In this document: positions 5,385 to 5,958 of the stretch, one piece after another
Layout: each line of letters begins with the position of its first letter
Numbering within the stretch: position 1 is the first letter of the stretch
Translations under genes and position numbers: made by a program
Source of the DNA: Candidatus Gastranaerophilales bacterium
GTDB lineage: Bacteria > Cyanobacteriota > Vampirovibrionia > Gastranaerophilales > Gastranaerophilaceae
Assembly: GCA_944326495.1 (NCBI GenBank)
Contig: CALVEE010000144.1
Coordinates: forward strand, 1 to 5,958
DNA length: 5,958 nucleotides
Direction: 5' to 3'
The notes under the pieces: model-generated
What the model was told of the DNA's origin: nothing
Database searches by the model: none
Seen by the model: only the letters and a program-made list of their open reading frames with translations

Positions 5385-5657
5385 ATGATACAGGTTAATC
5401 CCGGCCAGAAGCTTTCTGTCCAATCTCATAACCACAGAAGCGAACACTGGGTTATTTTAGAAGGCACGGCAAAAGTTGTTCTTGAAGGAAAAGAATTAAT
5501 TCTAAGTCCCGGACATAGCGTAGATATTCCGGTAAAAGCAATTCATTCGCTCCAAAATCCTTATGAAGATGTTGTTAAAGTAATAGAAGTTCAAAAGGGC
5601 GATTTGCTGATTGAAGAAGATATTATAAGGTATGAGGACATGTACGGACGTGTCTAA
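5385..5657 (+). CDS. cupin mannose-6-phosphate isomerase (type II) domain fragment, in-frame continuation of manC
   Basis: From the first in-frame ATG after the internal stop, 90 residues encode most of a type II phosphomannose isomerase cupin, which interconverts fructose-6-phosphate and mannose-6-phosphate to feed GDP-mannose synthesis. In full-length numbering the metal-binding motif QSHNHRSEHW lies at 386-395 with H388, H390 and E393/H394, and the second cupin motif histidine is H427 (KAIHSLQNP). The family ending EVQKGDLLIEEDIIRYEDMYGR is complete. The ATG at 5385 has no ribosome binding site, and starting there drops the conserved YRPWG segment (355-359) encoded upstream. I therefore think it is not an independent gene but the 3' part of the interrupted manC, 105 bases past its stop. 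It overlaps the mtaB-like gene by 8 bases. Confidence 0.55.
   Translation: MIQVNPGQKLSVQSHNHRSEHWVILEGTAKVVLEGKELILSPGHSVDIPVKAIHSLQNPYEDVVKVIEVQKGDLLIEEDIIRYEDMYGRV
5633..5638 (+). promoter_or_regulatory. ribosome binding site inside manC for the mtaB-like gene
   Basis: TGAGGA lies within the last codons of the manC frame, 11 bases before the GTG at 5650. The same TGAGGA with similar spacing precedes the mlaD-like gene, which supports using the GTG rather than the ATG at 5632. Confidence 0.45.
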
Positions 5658-5958
5658 GTTTTATCTTAAATCAATGGGATGCAAGTCTAACCAGTTTGAG
5701 GGGCAAATTACAGCTCAAAACCTAAGACAAGCCGGTTTTGAGGAAACAAAAAAACTTGAAGATGCTGAATATTATATTCTCAATTCCTGCTCTGTTACGC
5801 ACAAAAGCGATAGTGAAGCGATGTATCTTTTAAGACACGCACATTCTCTGGGGTTAAAGACCATTCTTACCGGCTGCGTTGCACAAATTGAAAAAGATAA
5901 GCTTTTAGAAGAGCCTTTTATTGATTTTGTATTCGGAAACGAAGATAAGTTTTTTATT
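5650..5958 (+). CDS. mtaB: MtaB-like tRNA methylthiotransferase (radical SAM), N-terminal part, runs off right edge
   Basis: The 103 codons visible encode the UPF0004 N-terminal domain of a MiaB/MtaB/RimO-type methylthiotransferase. Three cysteines expected to hold the auxiliary 4Fe-4S cluster are present: C11 in KSMGCKSNQFE, C47 in LNSCSVT and C76 in LTGCVAQ. N-terminal style (FYLKSMGCKSNQ, with SVTHKSDSEA) fits MtaB, which methylthiolates t6A37 of tRNA, better than MiaB, but the radical SAM CxxxCxxC and TRAM regions lie outside the window. I prefer the GTG start at 5650, because TGAGGA (5633-5638) lies 11 bases upstream and family proteins begin just before FYLKSMGC. An in-frame ATG at 5632 would add MRTCTD but lacks a usable ribosome binding site. 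The gene overlaps the manC end by 8 bases in another frame, so the two are probably co-transcribed and translationally coupled. Confidence 0.85.
   Translation, partial: MSKFYLKSMGCKSNQFEGQITAQNLRQAGFEETKKLEDAEYYILNSCSVTHKSDSEAMYLLRHAHSLGLKTILTGCVAQIEKDKLLEEPFIDFVFGNEDKFFI

Larger units (their letters stand above)
4266..5657 (+). pseudogene. manC: full bifunctional manC reading frame interrupted by one in-frame TAA
   Basis: From ATG 4266 to TAA 5655-5657 there are 463 coding positions in a single frame, the usual length of fused guanylyltransferase/isomerase ManC proteins. The only interruption is codon 338 (TAA, 5277-5279). Downstream, the frame at once gives family-typical linker and HLVHKTVYRPWGYYTVL (348-364), so there is no frameshift. 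TAA also ends mlaD, mlaF, mlaE and this gene, so a reassigned code is unlikely. Possible readings are a recent nonsense mutation, a sequence error, or stop readthrough. Confidence 0.6.

Overview
The window is AT-rich, roughly one third G+C. It carries ordinary bacterial genes packed on both strands, with no mobile element, tRNA, rRNA or CRISPR array visible. A three-gene MCE-type lipid transporter (permease, ATPase, MCE substrate-binding protein) without mlaA, mlaB or mlaC implies a diderm envelope. It resembles the minimal MCE systems of cyanobacteria and plastids (TGD1/2/3). Together with the base composition and the protein style, this suggests a gut-type non-photosynthetic cyanobacterial relative (Vampirovibrionia/Gastranaerophilales). 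That assignment is inference from memory of protein style and is not proven here.

Layout, left to right: (1) 1-312, minus strand: the 5' part of an MnmC-like methyltransferase gene, running off the left edge. (2) 313-413: a short divergent intergenic region with two well-formed back-to-back sigma70-type promoters. (3) 414-1079, plus strand: an exported HExxH protein of unknown function, probably a zinc metallopeptidase. (4) 1080-1203: a convergent spacer ending in a GC-rich hairpin that looks like the terminator of the minus-strand operon. (5) 4193-1204, minus strand: the operon mlaE-like, mlaF-like, mlaD-like. A GC-rich hairpin and potential G-quadruplex element lies between permease and ATPase. 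(6) 4194-4265: a second divergent region. (7) 4266-5657, plus strand: a manC-type bifunctional mannose-1-phosphate guanylyltransferase / mannose-6-phosphate isomerase reading frame, split by one in-frame TAA at 5277-5279. (8) 5650-5958, plus strand: the start of an MtaB-like tRNA methylthiotransferase, overlapping the end of manC by 8 bases and running off the right edge.

How the genes may work together: the MCE operon would move phospholipid between inner and outer membrane, and ManC would make GDP-mannose for surface glycans, so the centre of the window is about the cell envelope. The two edge genes are both tRNA-modification genes (MnmC-like for U34, MtaB-like for A37). The strongest anomalies are the in-frame stop in manC, the G-quadruplex/hairpin element inside the MCE operon, and an apparently leaderless mnmC-like gene whose SAM-binding glycine motif is altered. 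I do not see convincing evidence of an undescribed multi-gene system.
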